Positions 45,755-55,046 of a stretch of DNA of 64,000 nucleotides are shown in pieces. The notes beneath the pieces were generated by a model. That model was not told where the DNA came from. It did no database searches and was given only the letters and a program-made list of their open reading frames with translations. Origin of the DNA: Hoylesella buccalis ATCC 35310 (GTDB taxonomy: Bacteria; Bacteroidota; Bacteroidia; Bacteroidales; Bacteroidaceae); NCBI RefSeq assembly GCF_000177075.1, contig NZ_ADEG01000016.1:24364-88363 (forward strand), read 5' to 3'. The translations under genes were made by a program, and so were the position numbers. Within the stretch, counting starts at the first letter, position 1. Each line of letters starts with the position of its first letter.

Positions 45755-47499
45755 TTGAACCCTCACATTTAAAGATAGTTGGAAATTGCTTAAACCCTCG
45801 CAAAGTATACAACCCCTCTTTGCATGGTTGGATGTATTGTTCATGCGACAAGTGTACTGCCTGTTTAAATCAAAAAGCAACTACCCTATCAAATCGTGCT
45901 CGAGCAGAAATTGAGCAACATAAATATAGTGTTTTCTTCACTTTAACCTATGATAATGAGCATTTACCCAAGTATGAAGTCTTTCAAGATTCAAACGAAG
46001 TTATACAATATCGTCCTATTGGCCGTCTTGTAGACGATTCATCTTCCGATATGCTTTCTAATTCATGTCCAATAAACAAATATAATAATTATGAAAACCT
46101 TTATCAGTTTGATGAAAGTACTTTTATTCCTCCTATTGAAAATTATGAGGATATTTACCATTTTGGTGTTGTTTGTAAAAAAGATATTCAGAACTTCTTA
46201 AAGCGTCTTCGTTGGCGCATTTCTAAAATTCCAAATATTACAAAAGATGAAAGCAAAATCAGATATTATATTTCTTCGGAATATGGACCAACAACCTACC
46301 GTCCGCATTACCACGGTATTTTATTCTTCGATAGCAAAAAAATATTGGATAAAATTAAAAGTCTCATCGTTATGTCCTGGGGTAAATATGAAAGACAGCA
46401 AGGCGAACGCAACCGTTTTAAGTTTCGGCCGTTTGCGCGTCCTTCTCTTACCTCCGATTACATCAAGCTCTGCGACCCTAACACAGCCTATTATGTTGCG
46501 TCCTATGTTGCTGGCAATGATAACCTACCTCAAGTACTTCAACTCCGTGAGACAAAGCCGTTCCATGTTCAAAGCAAAAATCCTGTTATCGGCTCGTATA
46601 AAGTGGATAAGCAAGAAATACTCGAAAACATCAATCGAGGAACTTATACAACTACTAAACAAGTCTTTGATGATAAAACAGGACAATTCAACGATGTTAT
46701 TGTTCCACTTCCCGAAACTACTTTGTCTTCCATATTCCGAAAATGTGTGTGCTACAGCACTCTTACTAATGATGTTAAACAACAATTATATTCGTTCTAT
46801 TCAAAATACCTTGAAGAATGGAAAAACCATTTAACATATGAAATTTATGACCTTATCGTTAAAGAAAATAACCTACATGCTTTGCAAGTATTTGGTGGAT
46901 TTACTTCGCCTGATAGCTTGCGTGTTATCTACCATTATTTACATAGTTATCCTTATCTTAAATATCGTAGTTTTCTTCGTAAGTACCATAGTGAAGAGTA
47001 TAATAGACTTGATATGGATACAGGCCAAAATTGGTATGCCAGCAAAAATGCATTTAAGCAAACCAAAGTTCTTAATTTCTCAAAGTACTATAAGCACGAA
47101 GATGCTATTGTCAGTTATCTGTGTCTTTTTGATAAGTATTTGTTACTTCGCAAGATGTATACTTTAAAGAACTTCTATGAGTTACAAGACGATTTAATTA
47201 AGTCTGTTGGAATGCGCTCTGCCCTCCTCCACTGCTATCCTACTATGTACGAAGATATTCAGACAGCTAAATGTAAAGTAAAATCTTATAAGTTTCCAGA
47301 ATCTAATAATAATGTAATCAGTTATGTTCAACGTTATGTAAGCAAGCATAATTTGTTGATGAAACCTTTAAATAAAACTTTTGAACAAAGTCTGTATTAT
47401 AAGACTTTTGTCAATCAACAAGAACAACGTCTTTTAAAATCAACCAAGCAAAAAAAGTTTAACAACTCTTTTATTAATAACCAACGTTTAATTTATTAA
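45751..47499 (+). CDS. Microvirus replication initiator VP4 (HUH endonuclease)
   Basis: A 582-residue rolling-circle initiator that nicks the replicative form and stays on the 5' end. Motif I is VFFTLTYDNEHLP, motif II is YRPHYHGILFF with the HxH metal ligands, and motif III is YYVASYVAG with the paired tyrosines typical of microvirus Rep. The N-terminus carries a Cys cluster (MYCSCDKCTACLNQKA), seen in many Bacteroidetes microviruses. The long C-terminal part (300-582) is specific to this group. Confidence 0.92.
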   Translation: MIEPSHLKIVGNCLNPRKVYNPSLHGWMYCSCDKCTACLNQKATTLSNRARAEIEQHKYSVFFTLTYDNEHLPKYEVFQDSNEVIQYRPIGRLVDDSSSDMLSNSCPINKYNNYENLYQFDESTFIPPIENYEDIYHFGVVCKKDIQNFLKRLRWRISKIPNITKDESKIRYYISSEYGPTTYRPHYHGILFFDSKKILDKIKSLIVMSWGKYERQQGERNRFKFRPFARPSLTSDYIKLCDPNTAYYVASYVAGNDNLPQVLQLRETKPFHVQSKNPVIGSYKVDKQEILENINRGTYTTTKQVFDDKTGQFNDVIVPLPETTLSSIFRKCVCYSTLTNDVKQQLYSFYSKYLEEWKNHLTYEIYDLIVKENNLHALQVFGGFTSPDSLRVIYHYLHSYPYLKYRSFLRKYHSEEYNRLDMDTGQNWYASKNAFKQTKVLNFSKYYKHEDAIVSYLCLFDKYLLLRKMYTLKNFYELQDDLIKSVGMRSALLHCYPTMYEDIQTAKCKVKSYKFPESNNNVISYVQRYVSKHNLLMKPLNKTFEQSLYYKTFVNQQEQRLLKSTKQKKFNNSFINNQRLIY

Positions 47500-47502
47500 G
47501 TT

Positions 47503-49161
47503 ATGTCAAAAAAAATTCCTTTAATTAAAGCAAGCCGTGCGAATCGTCCTCGCAATGCTTTTGACCTGTCGCAAAAACATTTGTTTACTGCACATGCTGG
47601 AATGTTATTACCTGTAATGACATTGGATTTGATTCCTCATGACCATGTCAGCATCCAAGCTACAGACTTTATGCGCTGTTTGCCGATGAATTCCGCTGCG
47701 TTCATGTCTATGCGAAGTGTGTATGAATTCTTCTTTGTTCCTTATTCGCAACTTTGGCACCCGTTTGACCAATTTATTACAGGTATGAACGACTATCGCT
47801 CCGTACTTCAATCTGATTTGTATAAATCTAAATCTCCTTTAGTTATCCCCTCTTTCAAACGTAAAGAGTTGTACGAACTCTTTAATGCTCCAGGTGGTTT
47901 CCTTAATCAACAATCAAACCAGCCCGATATTTTTGGTTTTAAAAGTAGATTTAATTTCTTACGTTTACTTGATTTGTTGGGCTATGGCGTTTACGTAAAT
48001 GCTGATGGCTCTTCCCGTATAGATGCATTTAGTAAGTTATTGGATGACACAGAAAAGCTTTCTATTTTCCGTTTAGCTGCTTATCAAAAGATTTATTCCG
48101 ACTTTTATCGCAATACTACTTATGAAGCAGTTGATGTTTCTTCTTTCAGTTTAGATAATATTACCGATTCTATTTCCGCTATTAATGCGTTTAAACGTTT
48201 CGGTACTCTTCGTTATCGTAATGCGCAATTAGATTATTTTACTAACTTGCGTCCTACACCTTTGTTTGATTTAGATAACCCGTCTCTTAATAGCTTTTAC
48301 AATACTCCAGGCAATGCTGATTCGGTATCCATAGATTCAGATTCTAATGCTGTTAATTTTCAATTAGATTCAGATTTACTTACCGTACAATCTATTCGCA
48401 ATGCATTTGCTCTTGACAAATTGATGCGTATAACACAGCGTGCAGGTAAAACGTACGCAGAACAAATTAAAGCGCATTTTGGCTTTGAAGTAAGTGAAGG
48501 TCGTGATGGTAGAGTTAACTATATTGGTGGTTTTGATTCTAATATACAAGTTGGTGATGTTACCCAAATGAGTGGTACCACAGCATCACCTGAGCAAGGT
48601 GTAAGTATTAAACATGGTGGTTACCTTGGCCGTGTTACAGGTAAAGCGCAAGGTAGTGGTTCTGGTCATATTGAATTTGATGCGCATGAGCATGGTATTC
48701 TTATGTGTATTTATTCCTTAGTTCCAGATATGCAATATGATGCAACTCGTATAGACCCATTTGTAACTAAACTTTCTCGAGGTGATTTCTTTATGCCTGA
48801 ATTTGAAGATTTAGGTATGCAGCCTTTACAGACACGTTATATCTCGGATATACGTACCCAAACTGAAAAGTTTAAAGGTTGGCAACCTCGTTATAGTGAG
48901 TATAAGACTTCTTTAGATATTAACCATGGTCAATTTGCAAATGGTCAGCCACTCAGTTATTGGACCGTTGGTCGTGGACGTGCTGGTGAAACATTGGAAA
49001 CTTTTGATATTGCATCTTTAAAGATTAACCCTAAATGGTTAGATTCAATTTTTGCTGTTAATTACAATGGAACACAGATTACAGATTGTGTTTTTGGTGG
49101 ATGCCAATTCAATGTTCAAAAAGTAAGTGATATGTCTGAAAATGGTGAACCTCGTATTTAA
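47503..49161 (+). CDS. Microvirus major capsid protein VP1
   Basis: A 552-residue jelly-roll capsid protein of the Microviridae F type. Family features are the N-terminal FDLSQKHLFTAHAGMLLPV, PHDHVSIQATDFMRCLPM, VYEFFFVPYSQLWHPFDQF, then NYIGGFDSNIQVGDVTQMSG and HEHGILMCIYSLVPDMQY near the C-terminus. The middle (about 180-300) is the variable surface loop region. It starts 3 bases after rep. Length matches Alpavirinae capsid proteins. Confidence 0.95.
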   Translation: MSKKIPLIKASRANRPRNAFDLSQKHLFTAHAGMLLPVMTLDLIPHDHVSIQATDFMRCLPMNSAAFMSMRSVYEFFFVPYSQLWHPFDQFITGMNDYRSVLQSDLYKSKSPLVIPSFKRKELYELFNAPGGFLNQQSNQPDIFGFKSRFNFLRLLDLLGYGVYVNADGSSRIDAFSKLLDDTEKLSIFRLAAYQKIYSDFYRNTTYEAVDVSSFSLDNITDSISAINAFKRFGTLRYRNAQLDYFTNLRPTPLFDLDNPSLNSFYNTPGNADSVSIDSDSNAVNFQLDSDLLTVQSIRNAFALDKLMRITQRAGKTYAEQIKAHFGFEVSEGRDGRVNYIGGFDSNIQVGDVTQMSGTTASPEQGVSIKHGGYLGRVTGKAQGSGSGHIEFDAHEHGILMCIYSLVPDMQYDATRIDPFVTKLSRGDFFMPEFEDLGMQPLQTRYISDIRTQTEKFKGWQPRYSEYKTSLDINHGQFANGQPLSYWTVGRGRAGETLETFDIASLKINPKWLDSIFAVNYNGTQITDCVFGGCQFNVQKVSDMSENGEPRI

Positions 49162-49172
49162 TAATTTTTGAT

Positions 49173-49637
49173 ATGGAAAAAGTAAATAATTCTTCTCAGT
49201 CTATTTTTACAGATATTGACGTGTACATGCCACATTTGTCCAATGAACAAAAAGCTGCTGCTTTCCAGGTATATGTAAAACCTAAGAACCCAAGTCTGTG
49301 TGAGGATATTAACAAACTTGCTGATGTTCTTTTCCCTGTGGATCCTGTTACAGGTAACCCCGATAATATGGTAGACAAACTTATTTCTCCAAATGTTAAT
49401 CCTATGGAGAAAGAGCGTATCTTGTCTTTTATGCAAAAGATGCCTGCAAGCAAGCGTAACAATCTAAGTGATAAAGAACTCATGGATATGTTACCAAGCA
49501 GATACAATTCTACACTTACGGACATTGATAAAGTACGTGATTTCTTCGAAAATGAGATTTACACAAGTCTTGAAGATGAAAGTAAGCAAGAAGATTCTTC
49601 TGCTTCAGGTACTGAAACTTCTGAATCTACTGATTAA
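49173..49637 (+). CDS. Microvirus internal scaffolding protein VP3
   Basis: A 154-residue acidic protein between VP1 and VP2 (SIFTDIDVYMPHLSNEQKAA, PNMEKERILSFMQKMP-like MEKERILSFMQKMPASKRN, then a Glu/Ser-rich tail). Position, size, acidity and the disordered end fit the internal scaffold that guides procapsid assembly. Direct motif evidence is weak; the assignment leans on order. Confidence 0.75.
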   Translation: MEKVNNSSQSIFTDIDVYMPHLSNEQKAAAFQVYVKPKNPSLCEDINKLADVLFPVDPVTGNPDNMVDKLISPNVNPMEKERILSFMQKMPASKRNNLSDKELMDMLPSRYNSTLTDIDKVRDFFENEIYTSLEDESKQEDSSASGTETSESTD

Positions 49638-49639
49638 TT

Positions 49640-50806
49640 ATGTCAAATTTCCTTTCACCTTATATGTATGGGGACCCGTCATTTCGGGTACCCCCTACTT
49701 TAATAAATCCCAATTCTATGTCACCTATTATTCCTTTTTTAGAACCTGCTGCCGGTGCTTTCAACGGCTTACTTGGTGCTTTCGGTGCATCAAGACGTCA
49801 GAAACGTGCTATTAAAAATCAGTGGGCTATGTTTGAAGCTCAAAAACAGCACCAAAACGAAGTTAATGAACGTGCGATGGCATTTCAACGTGAAATGAAC
49901 CAACGCAACGAAGATTGGAACAACGAAAGTAACGTCCGTCAACGTGTAGAAGACGCAGGTTATAACCCATACCTGTACCAAAACGGCGCTATGTCTTCAA
50001 ATGTAAATCAAAGTACTCCACTTGCGCAAAATGTTGCACCAACTTCACCTGTTGACCTACCCGACCCTTTCAGCGAGTTTGCAAACTCTGCAATTGATTC
50101 TGTTAAAGGTATTGCAGATATCTTGTTAACTAAACAAAATACAAGAAATATTGCTGCCGATTCTGCTCGAGCAGAATATATGCTTGGCAGACAAAAGTAC
50201 AAAGATAGTCAAAAGTATGCAGGTTATGACTTGCCTACAGCGGAAGCTCAGTTAACTCATACCCAGCTAGAAGATGCACGTCAACTCATGATTAAAGATA
50301 CCGTTGAGGCAAATTTGGCAATTATGACAGAAAATATTTCTAAATCTCTTGCATTTGACGAAAACGACCAACCTATTACTGACGAATCTGGCCGTCAACT
50401 GATGTTGAAAGAAGTGTCTGACCGTTCTCTTTTAAAATCTAATGAGAAATTATTAGATAAAATTAAAGCTGAAATAAGACGTGTCGAAGAAGAATCAGAT
50501 TTGACCAAGGTAAAAAAGAAACTAGAACAATTTAATCTTGATAATCTTGCACCTGCTCAGGTAAAAGAAGTTTATGCTACTATCGGTAGAATCGAGTCTG
50601 AAATTATTCAAAAGAAAGCTGCTGCTGAGTTTATTGGCGAGCAAGTACAAACTGAACGAGTTAAGCGTACAGGTGAAATATTTTCGACTGGTATTAAAGC
50701 AAAAGATTATAAGTATTATGAATGGAATAAACTTGGCCAATTTGGTAGTAAGTTTATTCAGCTTATACCAAAAAGAAAAGGTATGGCAGCTAAGCCTAAG
50801 CCTTAA
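49640..50806 (+). CDS. Microvirus DNA pilot protein VP2
   Basis: A 388-residue minor spike/pilot protein that channels DNA into the cell. The N-terminal Gly/Ala-rich segment PAAGAFNGLLGAFGASRRQK could insert into membranes. The family hallmark NEDWNNESNVRQRVEDAGYN with PYLYQNG follows. The rest is long amphipathic helix and coiled coil (residues 170-350, rich in Glu, Lys and Leu). It is the last phage gene; 170 bases later the AT-rich non-coding part begins. Confidence 0.92.
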   Translation: MSNFLSPYMYGDPSFRVPPTLINPNSMSPIIPFLEPAAGAFNGLLGAFGASRRQKRAIKNQWAMFEAQKQHQNEVNERAMAFQREMNQRNEDWNNESNVRQRVEDAGYNPYLYQNGAMSSNVNQSTPLAQNVAPTSPVDLPDPFSEFANSAIDSVKGIADILLTKQNTRNIAADSARAEYMLGRQKYKDSQKYAGYDLPTAEAQLTHTQLEDARQLMIKDTVEANLAIMTENISKSLAFDENDQPITDESGRQLMLKEVSDRSLLKSNEKLLDKIKAEIRRVEEESDLTKVKKKLEQFNLDNLAPAQVKEVYATIGRIESEIIQKKAAAEFIGEQVQTERVKRTGEIFSTGIKAKDYKYYEWNKLGQFGSKFIQLIPKRKGMAAKPKP

Positions 50807-51335
50807 TATACATGTATGTTATATATGCTGTCACTATTAGTTCTAATATTAGATAGAATGCTATAATACTCATAATAATTATCAATATCACTTTTATTAT
50901 TTTGTTCATACCATTTTGTTTTATGTTGCAAATATAGATAAATTCTTTTTCATACTTAATAATTCAATAAGTTTAATTACGTTGTCTGTGAAGATAGCGT
51001 AATTTTTGTTTTATCATCTTCTAACCATATTTATATCTTTTTACAAATAGTTATTAACTATTAAATAACTTAATATAATTTAACTTATATAACTTCTATA
51101 TTATTTATGTTTAATTAACCATACCTCAATAACTTATTAAACTTTATTAAATTAACTATTTATATTTATTATTATTTAACTTAATTCTTTAAATATCCCT
51201 ATATTTATCTATTGTTATTCTCAAAATACTATATTATCTTTAATTCTTGTTAATATTATTATTTACATATATTTATATTTATTTAACGTCAATATAATTA
51301 TTGTTAATTAGGTTAATGTTTAATAATTCGTCTTT
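50807..51335. other. Very AT-rich non-coding part of the prophage
   Basis: About 500 bases after VP2 with no gene, mostly runs of T and A; between 51001 and 51300 only a small fraction of bases are G or C. TTAACTATT/AATAACTTA-like motifs recur. It separates the gene block from the GC-rich hairpin element and may be a melting or packaging region of the phage genome. Confidence 0.55.
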
Positions 51336-51535
51336 AAGCGAGTTTACGAGCATACAAGGGGCATAGGGGACGGTAGTCCCCATAGCGATAGCACCACTCC
51401 CGCTGACGGCGAAACGTGCGCCCGAGATGCGGAGTTTACGCAGCATCATGCGCACGAGTGAAATGCAATGGAACGACCTCATAATAACTTTTTATTGTTT
51501 TCATGGAAATGAGAATGCCACCGCCATTCTCCTCC
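51336..51535. other. GC-rich, hairpin-rich element in the prophage non-coding region
   Basis: An abrupt GC-rich island in AT-rich surroundings. Hairpins are GGGGAC-GGTA-GTCCCC (51369-51384), an outer stem CGTGCGC/GCGCACG with inner GATGC/GCATC and TGCG/CGCA stems (about 51414-51457), and GAGAATG/CATTCTC (about 51510-51531). The motif GAGTTTACG followed by AGCAT occurs twice, about 90 bases apart. It could be a replication origin, a packaging signal or a structured RNA. A minus-strand frame across it (51279-51482) is not credible as a gene. Confidence 0.5.
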
Positions 51536-51593
51536 GCCCTTGTTTATTATTGGAAAACTGACAGCACATAATATCGACAAAATCTTTCATTTT

Positions 51594-51603
51594 GTATATT
51601 TGC
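51594..51603 (+). promoter_or_regulatory. Probable phage operon promoter, joined to the genes only in the circular form
   Basis: TATATTTG, preceded by ATTTTG, reads rightward toward attR, away from any + strand host gene. In the excised circle it would lie upstream of the first phage gene at 45285, about 115 bases away through the joined att site. Confidence 0.45.
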
Positions 51604-51631
51604 GTTAATATTAGTTAAATATAGTACTTTA

Positions 51632-51659
51632 ATTTATCTTACTAACGGTTATATATAAA
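51632..51659. other. dif-like site at the right end of the microvirus prophage (attR)
   Basis: Arm ATTTATCTTAC, centre TAACGG, arm TTATATATAAA. It matches the left site in 8/11, 6/6 and 8/11 positions. It lies 33 bases from the 3' end of the dipeptidase gene, so the right junction with host DNA is well placed. Confidence 0.65.
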
Positions 51660-51691
51660 TTTGCATGTAAAATAACCTTATATTGAAAGTG

Positions 51692-53395
51692 TTAGTTTTC
51701 TTCCGTCGCCAAATATTTTGTTCCTGTACGAGTGACAAGTTCCTTTGCAAATGATTTGGGAAAGCCGGGACGTTTGACTTTAGCTCCGAGACCTGTCTTT
51801 GTTTTTAAGAATCGACCGTTTCTTTCTGGCTTTATTGTCATATCGTTGTATTTAACAATCAGATGAACTGCAAGTTGTTTCCATCGTCCAAGCATCTCTT
51901 GCGCCTTTTTGTTTGAATAATCATTAAGATAATTAATTGCATCAACTTTGTTGGAACTATATCGTCTTTGAGCTTCAGCTTCTATTTCTTGTTGATTGTT
52001 AAAATACGATGATTCCAAGGAATCACGGACTGTTTTAAGGTCTCCAAACATCTGATAATAACGCGGATAAATCATGTTGCTGACCCAATTGCAAACCCAA
52101 AACGCATTTTTATCTGAGAATGTAACAGCATCTGCACCTGGTGTGTTGTAACACTCTGGTTGCGTTGTATTTCCGCAATATATAGGAGTATATGCAACCA
52201 TGTTCCCATCATCATTGCCAAACCAAAGAAGTCCACCGATTTCACGTGGCAACCAGGCCCTCATCTGACTGACATAGGAGAATGCAGATTGCTGAGTAGA
52301 TGTAGGCCGTTCATTGAAATACTGCTTGTCACCAACTTTATACATCAGCGGTGTAGGCCGGTATGGCATCTGCCAAATTCCACCTCCAATATCAACACTG
52401 TCCAAGGCCAGCGGCGTACCTTCATAATGATCGCGCATGCAAGTTTGGATATCTTGTACGCTCACTTTCTTCTTCGGAAAAATCCACAGAGGCATGTCTT
52501 CTGCATTTGGATCTTTTCCCATTGCCCATGGCAAATAGCGAGTCATATCTTGGAAATGATTGAAGAAACTCCATACGCGAGCATCACAGAATCTTCTGCC
52601 AGAAAAATCAGGTTTCGCATAAACATCCTTCCACGAAAAGTCTGCATCTTTACCTGAATACCAACCTTTCTCCCTTGCAAATTTAACAACGTCTTTCGCA
52701 TACATGACGTTCTTCTTGTCCTTCATGTTGAACTTCGAAATGCGGCTTTGGTTTGCATGTCCACATATAGCGTCATCAGGAATACGCATGGCCACCCATA
52801 CGGTGCCTTTACTACCAGGCCCCTTCCCCATCATTTCCATGATCCATGCTTCATTGGGATCACAAATAGTAAAAGTTTCACCTTCACTGTTATATCCATA
52901 TTGATTGGTCAAAGTGGTCATCACCTTGATTGCTTCACGCGCTGTTCTTGATCGTTGTAACGCGATGTATATCAGTGAACCATAGTCGATTATGCCTGTT
53001 GAATCAACCATTTCTTCCCTTCCGCCATAAGTTGTTTCTCCAATTGTTACTTGATATTCATTGATGTTGCCAATGACGTTATAGGTTTCAGCTGCTTCTG
53101 GAATTTGGCCATGATACTCGTTATTATCCCAGTCGTAAATATCACGCATCGTGCCAGGTTGATGTTTACCTGCGGGGAAATGGCACAATCCAATAAACAG
53201 CCCATAATCATCTGCATTGTAAGAACAGATAACTGAGCCATCTGCAGAGGCCTTCTTTCCGACAATGAAGTTCGTGCAGGCCAAAGCGCTCTGTAGGTTG
53301 AGGACAAGTGCACAAACCGTCATGAAAATTACTTTGGTACATAGCGAATTAACGTTATGCTCACTCTTGGAAAAAATAAATCTCATCATAATCAT
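51692..53395 (-). CDS. C69-family dipeptidase (PepD-like, secreted)
   Basis: A 567-residue Ntn-hydrolase of peptidase family C69/U34. A signal peptide ends directly before the N-terminal nucleophile, in LNLQSALACTNFIVGKKASA, where processing exposes Cys. DGSVICSYNADDYG, GETTYGGREEMVDS, YGYNSEGETFTICDPNEAWIM (in parts) and AVTFSDKNAFWVCNWVSNM are typical. It cleaves di- or short peptides outside the cytoplasm. The start could be MRFIFSKSEHN or a few residues earlier. Its 3' end faces the prophage. Confidence 0.9.
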   Translation of the reverse strand: MIMMRFIFSKSEHNVNSLCTKVIFMTVCALVLNLQSALACTNFIVGKKASADGSVICSYNADDYGLFIGLCHFPAGKHQPGTMRDIYDWDNNEYHGQIPEAAETYNVIGNINEYQVTIGETTYGGREEMVDSTGIIDYGSLIYIALQRSRTAREAIKVMTTLTNQYGYNSEGETFTICDPNEAWIMEMMGKGPGSKGTVWVAMRIPDDAICGHANQSRISKFNMKDKKNVMYAKDVVKFAREKGWYSGKDADFSWKDVYAKPDFSGRRFCDARVWSFFNHFQDMTRYLPWAMGKDPNAEDMPLWIFPKKKVSVQDIQTCMRDHYEGTPLALDSVDIGGGIWQMPYRPTPLMYKVGDKQYFNERPTSTQQSAFSYVSQMRAWLPREIGGLLWFGNDDGNMVAYTPIYCGNTTQPECYNTPGADAVTFSDKNAFWVCNWVSNMIYPRYYQMFGDLKTVRDSLESSYFNNQQEIEAEAQRRYSSNKVDAINYLNDYSNKKAQEMLGRWKQLAVHLIVKYNDMTIKPERNGRFLKTKTGLGAKVKRPGFPKSFAKELVTRTGTKYLATEEN

Positions 53396-53424
53396 ATAAG
53401 GTATAATAGTGTTTATAAAAAAGC

Positions 53425-54375
53425 CTATTTTATTGCAGCTGATGCTGGTACTTTTTCATTGACATTTTGCATTCTTTGTGATGATGCCGATGTTTGAACC
53501 GCTGATTTCAGAGAATCATTTCCGCCTTTGTGTCTCGCTTCAGAAGATATAGAGTCAGAAGGAGCTTCTCCTGTGCGCTTCGGTTTCGGCGCATGGATTC
53601 TAATCAAACTGATGTTTGAGATAATCATCAGCTTAAAGGTTGTGCTATACGCATCTGCCGAATTGCCTTTATTAAGTATGAAATATCCCTTGATTTCCTT
53701 AATGCCGACGTGATTGTTATCTGATATTTGAAGCGTATAATGATTTGGTGTTGATACATATACGTGTTGTGAATAGACGCTGTCATTATTGAACTTAACG
53801 GCCAACATCGCTATAGCTTCTCGTGAGCCATCTTGATAAATAAACTGTGTATCAAAGTTCAGCCATAAATTGTCACCAGCCTTATAGGTTGTATCAGTCT
53901 TCAACGTGAAGGAGCTCAGATTAAAAGGTCTGTAAGGAGAAAATACAATCGATCGTTCCCCCGTCCACACATTGGTTGTATCTCCATTCGCCGAATTCAA
54001 GCTATATTGATTAATTTCACTTGCAGATGCTCCCAGTGCCAGTGCTTCCTTGCTCAGCCTTGTTGAGAGAGATTCATATATTTTCTGTAGCAATCTTGTG
54101 TGCCTTGTGTAGTAAACCATCGAACTGTCAAACTCAGCTTCTGACACACCATTCTTTTTCAGTACAGCGGTTTTGTAGGCAATCATGGTTGTTGGCTCTC
54201 CGCTGTTCGATTGATACATGGCATCGGCAATGTGGTAATCGTACAAGATGTCTTCCATTTTGTCTGGCTGGATGTAACGGTCAGGCACAGAGGGAGTGCA
54301 CGAAACCATTGCCAGCAAGAAGAAAGCAAAGAGCAAATAATATTTAGACGATTGATCACTCATGTGATTCCTCAT
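53425..54375 (-). CDS. DUF4296 lipoprotein
   Basis: A 316-residue lipoprotein (signal with lipobox LAMVSCTPSVPDRY). The conserved DUF4296 start IQPDKMEDILYDYHIADAMY is followed by helical and beta parts and a basic Ser/Lys-rich tail (APKPKRTGEAPSDSISSEAR). It overlaps lspA by 20 bases, and in Bacteroidales it regularly follows lspA. Function unknown; the coupling to the lipoprotein signal peptidase suggests a role in lipoprotein handling. Confidence 0.85.
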   Translation of the reverse strand: MRNHMSDQSSKYYLLFAFFLLAMVSCTPSVPDRYIQPDKMEDILYDYHIADAMYQSNSGEPTTMIAYKTAVLKKNGVSEAEFDSSMVYYTRHTRLLQKIYESLSTRLSKEALALGASASEINQYSLNSANGDTTNVWTGERSIVFSPYRPFNLSSFTLKTDTTYKAGDNLWLNFDTQFIYQDGSREAIAMLAVKFNNDSVYSQHVYVSTPNHYTLQISDNNHVGIKEIKGYFILNKGNSADAYSTTFKLMIISNISLIRIHAPKPKRTGEAPSDSISSEARHKGGNDSLKSAVQTSASSQRMQNVNEKVPASAAIK

Positions 54376-55030
54376 TTTGGTCCTCTCCCTTCATGGTAGT
54401 TCCAATGAGTTCTAACTCTTTCCGGTAGAAAAGCAGCAAAAGAACTACGCCAACGCTGATGCATGCATCTGCAAAATTGAATATGGGTGAGAAGAAGATA
54501 AACTCTTTCCCACCAAATTGCGGCACCCATTGTGGCCATGTCGTTTCTATGATGGGGAAATAAAACATGTCCACCACCCTACCATGTAGGAATGATGCAT
54601 AGCCAGAACCGAAAGGCACAAGCTCAGCGACATCATAAGGTGTGGATGGAGAAAATATCAAGCCATAAAACATAGAATCGATGATATTCCCCATCGCACC
54701 AGCAAGAATCATAGCTAGACAGATGATGTAACCTCTTGGTTGCGGACGTTTCACCAATTTGTACATATAGTAGGCAATCACCGAGATGGCTACTATTCTG
54801 AAAAGGCTCAACGTCAGCTTGTTGAAAAAGGTCATACCGTATGCCATTCCATTGTTCTCGATGAACCTGATGTAGAACCAATCAGCTATGTGAATAGAGT
54901 CATCCAAGGCCATGTTGGTCTTGACCAAAATCTTGATAATCTGATCAATCACCAAAATGGCCACAACTATGATAATCGCTAATTTTCCGTCTGTTATATA
55001 TCTCTTCATCAACTTCTGGTTACGATACAT
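54356..55030 (-). CDS. lspA: Lipoprotein signal peptidase
   Basis: A 224-residue LspA with four membrane helices that cuts prolipoproteins before the lipid-modified Cys. The catalytic aspartates lie in AGAMGNIIDSMFYG and IFNFADACISVG. NNGMAYGMTF and the long periplasmic loop FSPSTPYDVAELVPFGSGY are typical of Bacteroidetes enzymes, which are larger than the E. coli form (about 164). The start may be at the second Met, MKRYITDG. It is co-transcribed with the TraR-like gene and ileS. Confidence 0.94.
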   Translation of the reverse strand: MYRNQKLMKRYITDGKLAIIIVVAILVIDQIIKILVKTNMALDDSIHIADWFYIRFIENNGMAYGMTFFNKLTLSLFRIVAISVIAYYMYKLVKRPQPRGYIICLAMILAGAMGNIIDSMFYGLIFSPSTPYDVAELVPFGSGYASFLHGRVVDMFYFPIIETTWPQWVPQFGGKEFIFFSPIFNFADACISVGVVLLLLFYRKELELIGTTMKGEDQNEESHE

Positions 55031-55046
55031 AGAATGCCAGCCTGCA

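Larger units (their letters stand above)
45217..51652 (+). mobile_element. Integrated microvirus (Microviridae, Alpavirinae/BMV type) prophage
   Basis: Six same-strand genes in compact order encode two small proteins, Rep (VP4), capsid (VP1), scaffold (VP3) and pilot (VP2), the full core set of a microvirus. dif-like 28-mers at both ends imply a circular genome of 6,426 bp, a normal size for this group. Single-stranded DNA phages of this kind are known to lysogenise Bacteroidetes through the host Xer recombinases, and no phage integrase is present here. All reading frames are intact, so it may be inducible. Codon use is more AT-rich than the host genes on both sides. Confidence 0.88.

Noticed and set aside
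45174..50992. A 12-bp exact direct repeat GTTGTCTGTGAA at 45174-45185 and 50981-50992, which would give a 5,807-bp phage
   Set aside because: It has no dif arm structure and would leave the promoter and hairpin element outside the phage. The 28-mers at 45206 and 51632 agree over a longer span with the right plan. It is kept as the alternative boundary.
51279..51482. A 67-codon minus-strand frame over the GC-rich hairpin element
   Set aside because: Its second half runs into the AT-rich tract and the first half is better explained by paired stems. No ribosome site or promoter is seen.
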